Origin: Jongsikchunia kroppenstedtii DSM 45133
GTDB taxonomy: Bacteria > Actinomycetota > Actinomycetes > Mycobacteriales > Mycobacteriaceae
Reading direction: 5' to 3'
Assembly: GCF_000380485.1 (NCBI RefSeq)
Contig: NZ_AQYG01000045.1
Coordinates: 62,001-126,000 of the forward strand
DNA: 64,000 nucleotides
In this document: positions 35,948 through 44,311 of the stretch, piece by piece
Position numbering within the stretch: position 1 is the stretch's first letter
Layout of the letters: the number at the start of each line of letters is the position of its first letter
Translations under genes and position numbers: made by a program
Notes under the pieces: model-generated
What the model was told of the DNA's origin: nothing
Seen by the model: only the letters and a program-made list of their open reading frames with translations
Databases searched by the model: none

Positions 35948-36834
35948 TGCCGGCCCCGGACTATCCCGGCTGGCATCCGCAGGCCGTCGCCACCGTCGAG
36001 ACCATCGACCCTGGCCCGATCGCCACGCTGGCGTCGCTGTTCGACGACGGGCTGGCGGCACCCAGCGTCGGCGATCCGCTGCCGCCGCTGTGGCACTGGG
36101 TCGCGCTGTCCCGGTGGGCCGCATCATCCGAACTCGGACCCGACGGACATCCGGCGCGCGGCGCGTTCATGCCCCCGATCGACCTCCCGCGGCGGATGTT
36201 CGCCGGCGGCACTGTGCAGTTCGGTGCGCCGCTGATCGTCGGCGATCAGATCCGGCGTGAATCGATCGTCGAATCGGTGACGGAAAAGCAGGGCAAGTCG
36301 GGGCCGCTGGTGATCGTGGTCGTCCGCACCGTGCTCTACGGACCCGACGGCTCGGTGTCGGTGGACGAACGGCAGAACATCGTCTATCGCAATGCGGCAC
36401 AGGCTGATCCGGCGACCGTGCCCGACGCCGCGGAGCCGGCGGCCATGCTGCCGGTCGAACGCGCGATCAGCCCGGCGAGCGTGGGCGTGTGGGATTTCCG
36501 CACCGACCCGACGCTCCTGATGCGCTTCTCCGCCGCTACGTCGAACGCCCACCGCATTCATTACGACTGGCCGTACGCGACCCGGATCGAGGGGTACCCC
36601 GGGCTGGTCGTGCACGGCCCGTTGATGACACTCGCGCTGGTGCAGACCTACCGGTTGACCGGGTCGCTGCAGCCGATCGCCAGCCTGCGCCACCGCAATC
36701 TGGCACCGTTGTTCTGTGGTCAGCCCGCACAGCTTCGAGCGACCGCGACCGATGCCGGGACGACGGTCGACCTCATCGGCCCGGGCGGGGCTGAGGCGGG
36801 GCCGCACACCACCATCGACCTCACATTCGGCTGA
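35947..36834 (+). CDS. HTD2/FAS1-like MaoC-fold dehydratase
   Basis: The 295-residue protein is a double-hotdog MaoC-like hydratase. The N-terminal half carries WHWVALSRWAASSELGPDGHPARGAFMPPIDLPRRMFAGG, the HTD2/mesaconyl-C4-CoA hydratase signature; the C-terminal half has FSAATSNAHRIHYDWPYA (N-x-x-R-I-H-Y-D, hydratase motif) and GLVVHGPLMTLAL. I start it at the GTG overlapping the SDR stop, which gives translational coupling. It probably hydrates a branched or dicarboxylic enoyl-CoA. Confidence 0.87.
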   Translation: MPAPDYPGWHPQAVATVETIDPGPIATLASLFDDGLAAPSVGDPLPPLWHWVALSRWAASSELGPDGHPARGAFMPPIDLPRRMFAGGTVQFGAPLIVGDQIRRESIVESVTEKQGKSGPLVIVVVRTVLYGPDGSVSVDERQNIVYRNAAQADPATVPDAAEPAAMLPVERAISPASVGVWDFRTDPTLLMRFSAATSNAHRIHYDWPYATRIEGYPGLVVHGPLMTLALVQTYRLTGSLQPIASLRHRNLAPLFCGQPAQLRATATDAGTTVDLIGPGGAEAGPHTTIDLTFG

Positions 36835-36870
36835 TCCCTCGCAATCAACCCGCCACCCGAAAGGACCACC

Positions 36871-37326
36871 ATGCCACGCATTTTCACCTCCCTTGACGAG
36901 ATCCGCGCCGCCATCGGCGAGGAGGTCGGTCCCAGCGACCCGGTGACGATCGAGCAGGACCGGATCAATGCCTTCGCGGACGCCACCGGTGATCATCAGT
37001 GGATACATGTCGACACCGAGCGCGCCGCGGCCGGTCCGTACGGCGCCACCATCGCCCACGGGTATCTGACACTGTCGCTGTTGCCGATGTTCGCGCAGAA
37101 CCTCTACCAGCTGGACTTCGGCAGCTCCCGGGTCAACTACGGCAGCAACAAGGTCCGCTTCCCGTCGCCGGTGCCGGTGGGGTCGACGCTGCGGGCAACA
37201 TCGACCTTCACCGACCTGTCCGAGGGCGCCGGCAGCTTCGTGCTCACCACCAAGTTCGTCGTCACCGCCGATGGGGCGAGCAAGCCCGCCTGCGTGGCCG
37301 AGACCTTGACGGTTCTGGTCCCCTGA
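36871..37326 (+). CDS. MaoC-family (R)-enoyl-CoA hydratase
   Basis: The 151-residue single-hotdog protein contains INAFADATGDHQWIHVDTERA (D-x-x-x-x-H active site) and GATIAHGYLTLSLLP, the MaoC dehydratase signature. AAAGGA precedes the ATG. It is the last gene of the plus-strand catabolic set and would hydrate enoyl-CoA alongside the HTD2-like enzyme. Confidence 0.92.
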   Translation: MPRIFTSLDEIRAAIGEEVGPSDPVTIEQDRINAFADATGDHQWIHVDTERAAAGPYGATIAHGYLTLSLLPMFAQNLYQLDFGSSRVNYGSNKVRFPSPVPVGSTLRATSTFTDLSEGAGSFVLTTKFVVTADGASKPACVAETLTVLVP

Positions 37327-37411
37327 CCAGCGCATACCGCATAATCTCCACGAATCCCCGTGTCCGCGCGGTCATCCCCGATGGTGCCGGGCCGCCGCCC
37401 GTCGCACCGCT

Positions 37412-37417
37412 TAGGCT
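37412..37417 (+). promoter_or_regulatory. Leaderless -10 element of the YibE/F gene
   Basis: TAGGCT fits TANNNT and lies 6 nt before the ATG at 37424. Confidence 0.45.
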
Positions 37418-37423
37418 GAGCGG

Positions 37424-38791
37424 ATGGGTCACCCGCACAGTCACGGCAGCACCGGACCGGTCCCGCTGTCCCCGTGGGTCGCGCGCGCCGTCGTCGGCGT
37501 GCTGGTGGCTGCCACGGTCGCGGTCGTCATCGGCGTCGTCATGCTGTGGCCGCAGAACCGGCACCATGACATCCCGCTGCAGTTCCAGTCGGCCACGGGC
37601 GGGCCGGCCCAGCTGACCACCGGGACTGTCACCGGTCAGACCCAATCGGACTGCCGCACCCCGGGCGCCGGTCAGGCGACCGACACCCCGCCGACCATCA
37701 CTCCGGTGCCCGACGGCCCGTGCCTGAGCAGCATCGTCTCGCTGACCTCCGGACCCGACAAGGGCTCGTCGGTGGTTCTCCAGATCCCCACCCACCGCGC
37801 CGGCGGCGGCCTCACCCCGGACAGCGGCAGCCCGGAGATGTCCCAGCAGCAGCTGAACAGTCCGCAGGCCAATCAGCCGGACCTGAAGATGGGCAACCAT
37901 ATTCGGCTGGTCATCTTCCCGAGCCCGACCGGCCGCAACTACGCGTTCTACGATTTCGACCGCGGCGCATCCACCATCTGGTGGATCGTCGCGTTCGCGG
38001 TCGCCATCATCGCGGTCGCGGCCTGGCGCGGCGTCGGCTCCCTGCTGGGCCTGGCATTCGCCTTCGCCGCACTCATCTGGTTTGCCCTGCCGTCCCTGCT
38101 CGACGGGCATTCGCCGGTAGCGGTGGCCCTGGTCGCGTCGGCGGCAATCCTCATCGTGGTGATCTTTCTGGCGCATGGCGTCAGCCTCCGCACCAGTGCC
38201 GCCCTGCTCGGCACCCTGGTCTCGCTCGGGGTGGCGACAGGGCTGTCGCAGCTGGCGGTGACGACCATGCACCTGTCGGGATTCTCGGACGACAACAGCG
38301 CGCTGCAGGCGTATCAGAACGGCATCTCGATCAAGGGAATCGTGCTGGCGGGCTTCATCATCGGCGCCCTCGGTGTGCTCAACGACGTGACCGTCACCCA
38401 GGCCTCGACGGTCTTCGAATTGGCGAATATGGGCAGCTCCGGCCGATGGCGCACCTTCGGCTCGGCGATGCGGGTCGGCCGCGACCACATCTCGAGCACC
38501 GTCTACACCCTGATGTTCGCCTACGCCGGCGCCGCGCTTCCGCTGCTGATGCTGTATTCGGTGTCCGGACAATCATTTTCGACGAGTGCCACCCGAGACA
38601 CGATCGCGATCGAGATCGCGCGATCGTGTGTCGGCGGTATCGCACTGGCCCTGTCGGTCCCGCTCACCACCGGAATCGCCACCCTGCTCGCCGATCATCG
38701 GCGCCCGACGCCCACCCCGGTTCACGACGATCATCGCGCCGCGACCCCACCGCCATCGCCCAGCCGGGGACGGCATTCCCTCCCCGAGTGA
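37424..38791 (+). CDS. YibE/F-family multi-pass membrane protein
   Basis: The 455-residue protein has an N-terminal membrane segment (~20-45), an extracytoplasmic region of about 130 residues rich in Pro/Gly/Thr, then at least seven membrane segments including GIVLAGFIIGALGVLNDVTVTQASTVFEL, the conserved YibE/F core. A Pro/His-rich cytoplasmic tail ends the protein. Function is unknown; some Gram-positive relatives sit near amino-acid or stress genes. Start chosen from the leaderless promoter spacing. Confidence 0.87.
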   Translation: MGHPHSHGSTGPVPLSPWVARAVVGVLVAATVAVVIGVVMLWPQNRHHDIPLQFQSATGGPAQLTTGTVTGQTQSDCRTPGAGQATDTPPTITPVPDGPCLSSIVSLTSGPDKGSSVVLQIPTHRAGGGLTPDSGSPEMSQQQLNSPQANQPDLKMGNHIRLVIFPSPTGRNYAFYDFDRGASTIWWIVAFAVAIIAVAAWRGVGSLLGLAFAFAALIWFALPSLLDGHSPVAVALVASAAILIVVIFLAHGVSLRTSAALLGTLVSLGVATGLSQLAVTTMHLSGFSDDNSALQAYQNGISIKGIVLAGFIIGALGVLNDVTVTQASTVFELANMGSSGRWRTFGSAMRVGRDHISSTVYTLMFAYAGAALPLLMLYSVSGQSFSTSATRDTIAIEIARSCVGGIALALSVPLTTGIATLLADHRRPTPTPVHDDHRAATPPPSPSRGRHSLPE

Positions 38792-38894
38792 TACCCGCGG
38801 CAACTAATACCGAGTGCGTCCGTGGTACCCGGAGGATGGCCTATATTGCAGGTCAACGGACCAGTCCATGACGACACTGAAGGAGCCGGCCCCC

Positions 38895-39584
38895 ATGGCA
38901 AGCGCGGAGGACATCGCCGGCATCCCTGCCCGCGACCGGCGACGTCAGCTCCCTGACGAGGTCGCCGCCTACGTGCGCGAGCAGATCATGTCGGGCAATC
39001 TGCGGCCCGGCGACTTCCTCCGGATGGAACCGATCGCGGCTGCCGTCGGCGTCAGCAACACGCCCGTTCGCGAAGGCCTGCTGCGCCTGAGCAGCGAAGG
39101 CTTCGTGACGCTGGTCCCGCGGCGAGGTTTCGTGGTGGCACCGTTCACCCGGCAGGACGTCACCGATCTGTTCTGGGCGCTGGGCCAACTGGTCGGCGAG
39201 CTGGCCGCGCGCACCGCCGAGCACATCACCCCGGAACAGATCGCACGGCTGGAGGCCATCGAGGACCGTTTCGATCAGGCGATCGCCGACCAGGATGGCC
39301 ATCTGATCGCCGAACTCGGCCATGCCTTCCATCGCGAGATCAACCTGGCCGCCGATTCGCATCGGCTCGCTTTGGTCGCCGGCGGCGTCGCCAAGCATCT
39401 GCCGAATCACTTCTACGCGACCCTGGAATCACAGGTCACCGAGAGCCGCAGCGATCACCGCGCGATCATCGACGCCCTGCGTGACCACGACGGCGACAAG
39501 GCCCGAGCGGCCATGCGATCGCATATGGCCCGCAGCGCCGAGCATGTGGTAACCATCCTCGAGGAACGCGGGCTCTGGGCCTAG
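38895..39584 (+). CDS. GntR-family regulator (FadR/FCD subgroup)
   Basis: The 229-residue protein has a GntR winged helix (QLPDEVAAYVREQIMSGNLRPGDFLRMEPIAAAVGVSNTPVREGLLRLSSEGFVTLVPRRGFVV) and an FCD effector domain with the metal-binding His pattern (GHAFHREINLA; MRSHMARS). AAGGAG is about 10 nt before the ATG at 38895; an ATG at 38868 with no Shine-Dalgarno is an alternative. TATATT (38842-38847) is a candidate -10. Its stop overlaps the convergent thiolase by 4 bp, pointing to control of the acyl-CoA island. Confidence 0.87.
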   Translation: MASAEDIAGIPARDRRRQLPDEVAAYVREQIMSGNLRPGDFLRMEPIAAAVGVSNTPVREGLLRLSSEGFVTLVPRRGFVVAPFTRQDVTDLFWALGQLVGELAARTAEHITPEQIARLEAIEDRFDQAIADQDGHLIAELGHAFHREINLAADSHRLALVAGGVAKHLPNHFYATLESQVTESRSDHRAIIDALRDHDGDKARAAMRSHMARSAEHVVTILEERGLWA

Positions 39585-40804
39585 ACCGCCTCGAAGGTCG
39601 CCGCCAACCCCTGTCCGCCGCCGATGCACATGGTGGCAAGGCCCTTACCGCCGCCTCGGCGATGCAGCTCGTGCAGCAGGGTCGTCACCATCCGGACTCC
39701 GGTGGCGCCGATCGGGTGGCCCAACGAGATCCCGGAACCGTTGACGTTCAACCGATCCTGGTCGTCCCAACCCCATCCCTTGAGTACTGCCAGTACCTGC
39801 ACGGCGAACGCCTCGTTGAGCTCGATCAGATCGAGTCCGCCGAGGAGTTCGGACACCGAAACGCCGCTACGGGCAGCAAGTTTCGCGACGGCCGGCACCG
39901 GTCCGAAACCCATGCGTGACGGCTCGCAGCCCGCGGCGGCCCAGCCGTCCAGGAAGCCGATGGGCTCCAGCCCGAGCGCCTCCAGCCGATCCTCGGCGAC
40001 CACCAGGCACGCCGCGGCCGCATCGTTCTGTTGGCTCGCGTTGCCCGCGGTCACGGTGCCGTTCGGCATCACCGTGCGCAGCTTGGCCAGGGTCTCGACC
40101 GTCGAATCGGGCCGTACGCCCTCGTCGGTCTCCACCAGGACCGGATCACCCTTGCGCCGCGGCACGGTCACCGGCACCACCTCGTCGGCGAACTTGCCCT
40201 CGGCCCACGCCGCGGCCGCGCGCTGATGGCTGCGCGCCGCGTACGCGTCGGCTGCCTCACGAGAGATGTTGTGGTCCTTGGCCAGATTCTCCGCGGTCTC
40301 GATCATCCCGGAGATCTTCCCGAACCGATCCTCCGGCTGCGAACGCTCGCGACCACGGTCGAGCCGGTCGTACAGCATCGTGTTGCCCGACCGCGCGCCC
40401 CATCGGGTGCCGGTGCTGTAGTACTCGATCCGGCTCATCGACTCGACGCCGCCGGCGAGGACGGCGTCGGCCGCCCCGGTCTGCACCATCATGGCCGAGG
40501 TGACCAGCGCCTGCAGTCCACCTCCGCAGCGACGATCGAGCTGCATCCCGGGGACCTCGATGGGTAGGCCCGCGTGCAGCGCCAGCCAGCGGCCCACGCA
40601 GGGCACCTCCGAGTTGGCATAGGACTGGGCGAATACCACATCGTCGATGCGCGCGGGGTCTATTTTCGATTGCTCCACAACGGCTTTGACGATGTGGGCG
40701 CCGAGGTCCTCCACCGGCACGTCACGGAGCGAACCGCCGAAGGTGCCGACCGGGGTACGCAGCGGCGCAACGATGGCGGCGCGGCGCAGGGTGTTCGATG
40801 CCAT
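39581..40804 (-). CDS. Thiolase (acetyl-CoA C-acyltransferase), second copy
   Basis: This 407-residue thiolase has the nucleophile in DRRCGGGLQAL (Cys ~91), LNEAFAVQVLAV, GHPIGATGVR (His) and CIGGGQGLA (second Cys), closer to classical degradative thiolases than the first copy. It would release acetyl-CoA or propionyl-CoA from the shortened intermediate. Cotranscribed with the acyl-CoA dehydrogenase at 40835-41983 (30-bp gap). Confidence 0.93.
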   Translation of the reverse strand: MASNTLRRAAIVAPLRTPVGTFGGSLRDVPVEDLGAHIVKAVVEQSKIDPARIDDVVFAQSYANSEVPCVGRWLALHAGLPIEVPGMQLDRRCGGGLQALVTSAMMVQTGAADAVLAGGVESMSRIEYYSTGTRWGARSGNTMLYDRLDRGRERSQPEDRFGKISGMIETAENLAKDHNISREAADAYAARSHQRAAAAWAEGKFADEVVPVTVPRRKGDPVLVETDEGVRPDSTVETLAKLRTVMPNGTVTAGNASQQNDAAAACLVVAEDRLEALGLEPIGFLDGWAAAGCEPSRMGFGPVPAVAKLAARSGVSVSELLGGLDLIELNEAFAVQVLAVLKGWGWDDQDRLNVNGSGISLGHPIGATGVRMVTTLLHELHRRGGGKGLATMCIGGGQGLAATFEAV

Positions 40805-40834
40805 GTTCTGTACGGCTCCTGAATCGTGTCGCGG

Positions 40835-41983
40835 CTAGATCTTGTTGCGGGCGACCAGCTGCCCGGCGATGACGTTGCGCTGGATCTCGTTGGTGCCCTC
40901 ACCGACGATCATCAGCGGAGCGTCGCGGAAGTAGCGCTCGACGTCGTATTCGCGGGAGTATCCGTAGCCGCCGTGCACGCGGATGGCATCCAGCGCGATC
41001 TGCATCGCCGCCTCGGACGCGAAGAGCTTGGCCATGCCGGCCTCCATGTCGACCCGCTTGCCCGAGTCGAGCCGCTCGGCGGCGTCCTGCGTCAGCAGCC
41101 GCGCCGCCTGCTGTTTGGTCGCCATGTCCGCCAACAGGTTTCCGACCGACTGATGTTTCCAGATCGGCTTGCCGAACGATTCTCGTTCTTGCGCATAGCG
41201 GATCGCGTCGTTGAGCGCGGCCTGTCCGACGCCGAGGGCGCGGGAAGCCACCTGAATGCGGCCGACCTCGAGCCCGCGCATCATATGTCCCCAGCCGAGA
41301 TTCGGTTCGCCGCCCAGGATCGCGTCATCGGGCACGACGCGACTGTCGAACACCAGCTCGCAGGCCTCGACTCCGCGGTAGCCGAGTTTCGGCAGCTTCT
41401 TGCTGATCGTGAAGCCATCGCCGGGCTCGACCAGGATGACGCTCATACCCTTGTGTGCCGGCGAGACATCTCGGTCGGTGATGCACAGCAGCCCGAAGAG
41501 ACCCGAGTGCGCGGCATTGGAGATCCAGGTCTTGGACCCGCTGATCGACCAGCCGCCATCGACCCGAGTTGCATTGGTACGCATGGCCTGCAGGTCGCTG
41601 CCACCGCCGGGTTCGGTGAGCGCCATGGTCGCGCGGATCTCTCCGGTGGCCATCTTCGGCAGGTACTTGGACTTCTGCTCGTCGGTGCCGAAATTCCTGA
41701 TCAGGTAGGTGATGACGGAGTGACCGCCGATCGCGCCGGCCAAGCTCATCCAGCCGCGCGCCAGCTCCTCGGTGACCCGCGCGAAGCAGGCCGTGCTCAC
41801 GTCGACGCCGCCGAATTCGGCCGGAGCCAGCATGCCGAAGAAGCCCAGCTCTTTCATGGCATCGATGAACTCGGCCGGGTAGATGTCGTCCTGCTCGAAC
41901 TCCCGCACCCGCGGACGCACCCGGTCGTCGACGAAGTCGGCGACCAGCGCGACCATCTGCTCCTCGTCCGCGCTCAGCCCCAT
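40835..41983 (-). CDS. Acyl-CoA dehydrogenase (third)
   Basis: The 382-residue enzyme has LTEPGGGSDLQAMRT, KTWISNAAHSGLFG, QERESFGKPIWKHQS, GGYGYSREYDVERYFRDAP and GEGTNEIQRNVI with the catalytic Glu. It is the upstream gene of a two-gene minus-strand operon with the second thiolase. Divergent from the second GntR regulator across an AT-rich control region. Confidence 0.92.
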   Translation of the reverse strand: MGLSADEEQMVALVADFVDDRVRPRVREFEQDDIYPAEFIDAMKELGFFGMLAPAEFGGVDVSTACFARVTEELARGWMSLAGAIGGHSVITYLIRNFGTDEQKSKYLPKMATGEIRATMALTEPGGGSDLQAMRTNATRVDGGWSISGSKTWISNAAHSGLFGLLCITDRDVSPAHKGMSVILVEPGDGFTISKKLPKLGYRGVEACELVFDSRVVPDDAILGGEPNLGWGHMMRGLEVGRIQVASRALGVGQAALNDAIRYAQERESFGKPIWKHQSVGNLLADMATKQQAARLLTQDAAERLDSGKRVDMEAGMAKLFASEAAMQIALDAIRVHGGYGYSREYDVERYFRDAPLMIVGEGTNEIQRNVIAGQLVARNKI

Positions 41984-42044
41984 GATTCGATCCTTCCCGG
42001 CGATCGGTGTCGCAACACCCTCGCGGCCGCTTGACCCGTTCGGC

Positions 42045-42067
42045 GTATAAAATAAAATATCATAATT
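42045..42067. promoter_or_regulatory. AT-rich control region between acyl-CoA dehydrogenase and GntR
   Basis: The tract from 42045 to 42067 (TATAAAATAAAATATCATAAT in its core, split here as TATAAAATAAAA and TATCATAAT) is strikingly AT-rich in a GC-rich neighbourhood and lies in a 126-bp divergent gap. Its AT-rich character resembles the 32677-32692 palindrome; the likely ligand is one of the GntR proteins. Confidence 0.4.
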
Positions 42068-42109
42068 GCGGGAGGTCGGTTCCCGCGCACCAACGACCAG
42101 GGGGCTGAC

Positions 42110-42805
42110 ATGCCGACACGGGACTCAACGACACCCGCGGCCCGGCGCCAGTCGCTGCCTACGAGTCTGAAAATCGTTGCGGCCGATGAGGTCCGGCGAC
42201 AGATCTTTGAGGGTCGGCTGCGCCCGGGCACCCGCATCGACCAGGACCGCATCGCCGAGCAGCTCGGCATCAGCAAGCTGCCCGTACGGGAGGCCGTCAT
42301 CGAGTTGTCGGCCGAAGGCATCGTGCAGCTGGAGCCGCGACGCGGGGCCTTCGTCGCGACGCTCGCCCGCGAGGACATCCTCGACCAGTACTGGATGCTC
42401 GGCGTCATCTCCGGGATGGCCGCCGAACGATCCGCGGCCCGTCTCACCGACGCCGACCTCGACACCCTCGCGTCGATGGCTGCCGACATGGAGTCGGCGA
42501 CCAGCACCGAGGCCGAGGAGCTGCTCAATCACGAGTTCCACCGGGTGATCAACCGGGCCACCGGTTCTCGACGGCTGACCGCCGAGATCAAGACGCTCAG
42601 CCGGGCCATCCCGCAGGGCTTCTACGAGTCGCATGCCGGCTGGCGCGAGTCCATGACCCACGATCACCACGAGATCGTCGAGGCGCTACGGGTCCGCGAC
42701 GGCGCGGCCGCGCGACGACTGACCGAGGAGCACTTCCGCCGCGGCGGCGATCAGGCGGTGGCGCTGCTCGAGGCGCGCGGATTCTGGTCGGACGCCGGGG
42801 CATAG
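42110..42805 (+). CDS. GntR-family regulator (FadR/FCD subgroup), second copy
   Basis: The 231-residue protein has a GntR winged helix (KIVAADEVRRQIFEGRLRPGTRIDQDRIAEQLGISKLPVREAVIELSAEGIVQLEPRRGAFV) and a C-terminal FCD domain (NHEFHRVINRA; LTEEHFRRGG). It is divergent from the acyl-CoA dehydrogenase/thiolase operon and probably represses it. Its last 55 bp overlap antisense with the metallo-beta-lactamase gene. The two GntR proteins are related but not near-identical, so they may respond to different CoA esters. Confidence 0.9.
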   Translation: MPTRDSTTPAARRQSLPTSLKIVAADEVRRQIFEGRLRPGTRIDQDRIAEQLGISKLPVREAVIELSAEGIVQLEPRRGAFVATLAREDILDQYWMLGVISGMAAERSAARLTDADLDTLASMAADMESATSTEAEELLNHEFHRVINRATGSRRLTAEIKTLSRAIPQGFYESHAGWRESMTHDHHEIVEALRVRDGAAARRLTEEHFRRGGDQAVALLEARGFWSDAGA

Positions 42806-43818
42806 CGCAGCACGCCGTCATCGTCGACGGTCTGCGCCCGACCCTGTAGGCGGAGCATCTCCAGATGCGCGCGGATCTCACTGATCGCGATCATCTGATG
42901 CTCGACCGGCAGATCGTCCAGGGCCCGCGCCCGCCGCGTCCATTTCATTTGGCGCGCAACCTCATACGACGACGACGGCCGGCGGCCGATCAGTTCCAGC
43001 ACTTCGGCGAGCCGTTCGTCGTGATGGGCGATCTGCTCTTTGACGCGCGCATGCGTGCTGCCCAGGACCGGGCCGTGCGCCGGCAGCAGCGCACCGTCCG
43101 GGAGCTCCAGCGTCTGGCCCAGGGATCGCAGGAACGATTGCAGCGGTTGCGGTTCCGGCGACCACTCGAACCCGATCGACGGCGTGATGAACGGCAGCAC
43201 GTGATCGCCCGTCACCAGCACGCCGCTCGCGGTGTGCCGCAGGATCACGTGGCCGCGGGTGTGCCCCGGCGTCGCGATCACCTCCAAGCCGCCGTCGGCC
43301 AGCTCGATCCGGTCACCGCCGGACAGCCAGCCGTCCGGCGGACCGTAGGGCGTGTTCTGCTCCATCTCCGACGGTTCGCCCTCGGCGATGGCCCGCGACA
43401 CCGCCTGCGCGCCGGCCTCGGCCAGCTGCTCGGTCTGCGTCGGGTAGCGCACCTCCGCATCCAGGTCGAAGCCTAGGATGCTGTGTCGTTCCTCATGGCC
43501 GATGTAGAGCTTGCTGCCGATCTCGCCCCGCCACGCGTACGCCTGCGCATAGTGATCCCAGTGATGATGCGTCGCAATGCAGGTCGTGATGTCGGAAATG
43601 GAATGACCGAGCTCGGCGAATGCCCGCTCGATGGCCTGCCGGTTCGCGTCGTCACTGAACCCCGGATCCACGTAGACGAGACCGTCTGCGCCGGTGAAGA
43701 GATAACTGTTGACCGCCGTCAAGCCCTGCATGGGCAGCGGCAGCGGGATTCGGTATACGCCGGGAGCCACCTCGTACACCCCCGGCATCGTCCATTCGTC
43801 ACGATTCGCTGCGCTCAC
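42751..43818 (-). CDS. Metallo-beta-lactamase-fold hydrolase
   Basis: The 355-residue protein has HHHWDH (metal site HxHxDH) at ~85, GHTRGHVIL, TGDHVLPF (bridging Asp) and a C-terminal His in LPAHGPVLG, all needed for a dinuclear site. The C-terminal ~90 residues form the helical winged region of the glyoxalase II/RNase Z-like LACTB2 group. Start is GTG. In this setting it may hydrolyse a CoA thioester or lactone. It convergently overlaps the GntR gene by 55 bp. Confidence 0.87.
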   Translation of the reverse strand: MSAANRDEWTMPGVYEVAPGVYRIPLPLPMQGLTAVNSYLFTGADGLVYVDPGFSDDANRQAIERAFAELGHSISDITTCIATHHHWDHYAQAYAWRGEIGSKLYIGHEERHSILGFDLDAEVRYPTQTEQLAEAGAQAVSRAIAEGEPSEMEQNTPYGPPDGWLSGGDRIELADGGLEVIATPGHTRGHVILRHTASGVLVTGDHVLPFITPSIGFEWSPEPQPLQSFLRSLGQTLELPDGALLPAHGPVLGSTHARVKEQIAHHDERLAEVLELIGRRPSSSYEVARQMKWTRRARALDDLPVEHQMIAISEIRAHLEMLRLQGRAQTVDDDGVLRYAPASDQNPRASSSATA

Positions 43819-43951
43819 GTGCCCACCGCCGATACTCGTTCTGTTGTTCCTGTAAATCCGTTGTATCAGGACCGTCGACGGCGGATTCGCGCCGGGGGCA
43901 CATCACGCGCGACGGTCACCGCGAGCCCGGCAGCCGGGGCTGATCGCGCAG

Positions 43952-44311
43952 TCAGTGCGGATTCGTCCACACTTCCTGCGCCCGGTAACAGAGAAACGCG
44001 GCCAACGCGAACGTCACTACGAGGACAAGATCCGCTCGCCGACCCTCGGCGCGCGCCGAATAGCACCACCCGGCAGGCACGATCGCCGCGGCGGTGACGG
44101 CGTATCCGGCGAATACACCCGGCCGTGCCGGCGGGGTGCCGGTCATCCAGGCCGCCATTCCGGTTGCAAGCCAGGATATTACGAGCGACGTGATGATCGC
44201 CGACGGCATCCACGATGCACGAGAGCGGACTCCTATGAGCGCTCGAGCAGCTGACCACACCGCGGCGGCCGCCGCACACCCGACGGCGACGGCCGCAACT
44301 GTTGGATTCAT
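43952..44311 (-). CDS. Small four-helix membrane protein downstream of the PepSY gene
   Basis: This 119-residue protein has four hydrophobic segments (about 4-22, 33-52, 61-80 and 92-110) and no family I recognise. Its ATG overlaps the PepSY stop codon (ATGA), so it is translationally coupled and presumably part of the same IdeR-controlled iron-related operon. It could be a partner subunit or accessory for the PepSY protein. Confidence 0.7.
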   Translation of the reverse strand: MNPTVAAVAVGCAAAAAVWSAARALIGVRSRASWMPSAIITSLVISWLATGMAAWMTGTPPARPGVFAGYAVTAAAIVPAGWCYSARAEGRRADLVLVVTFALAAFLCYRAQEVWTNPH

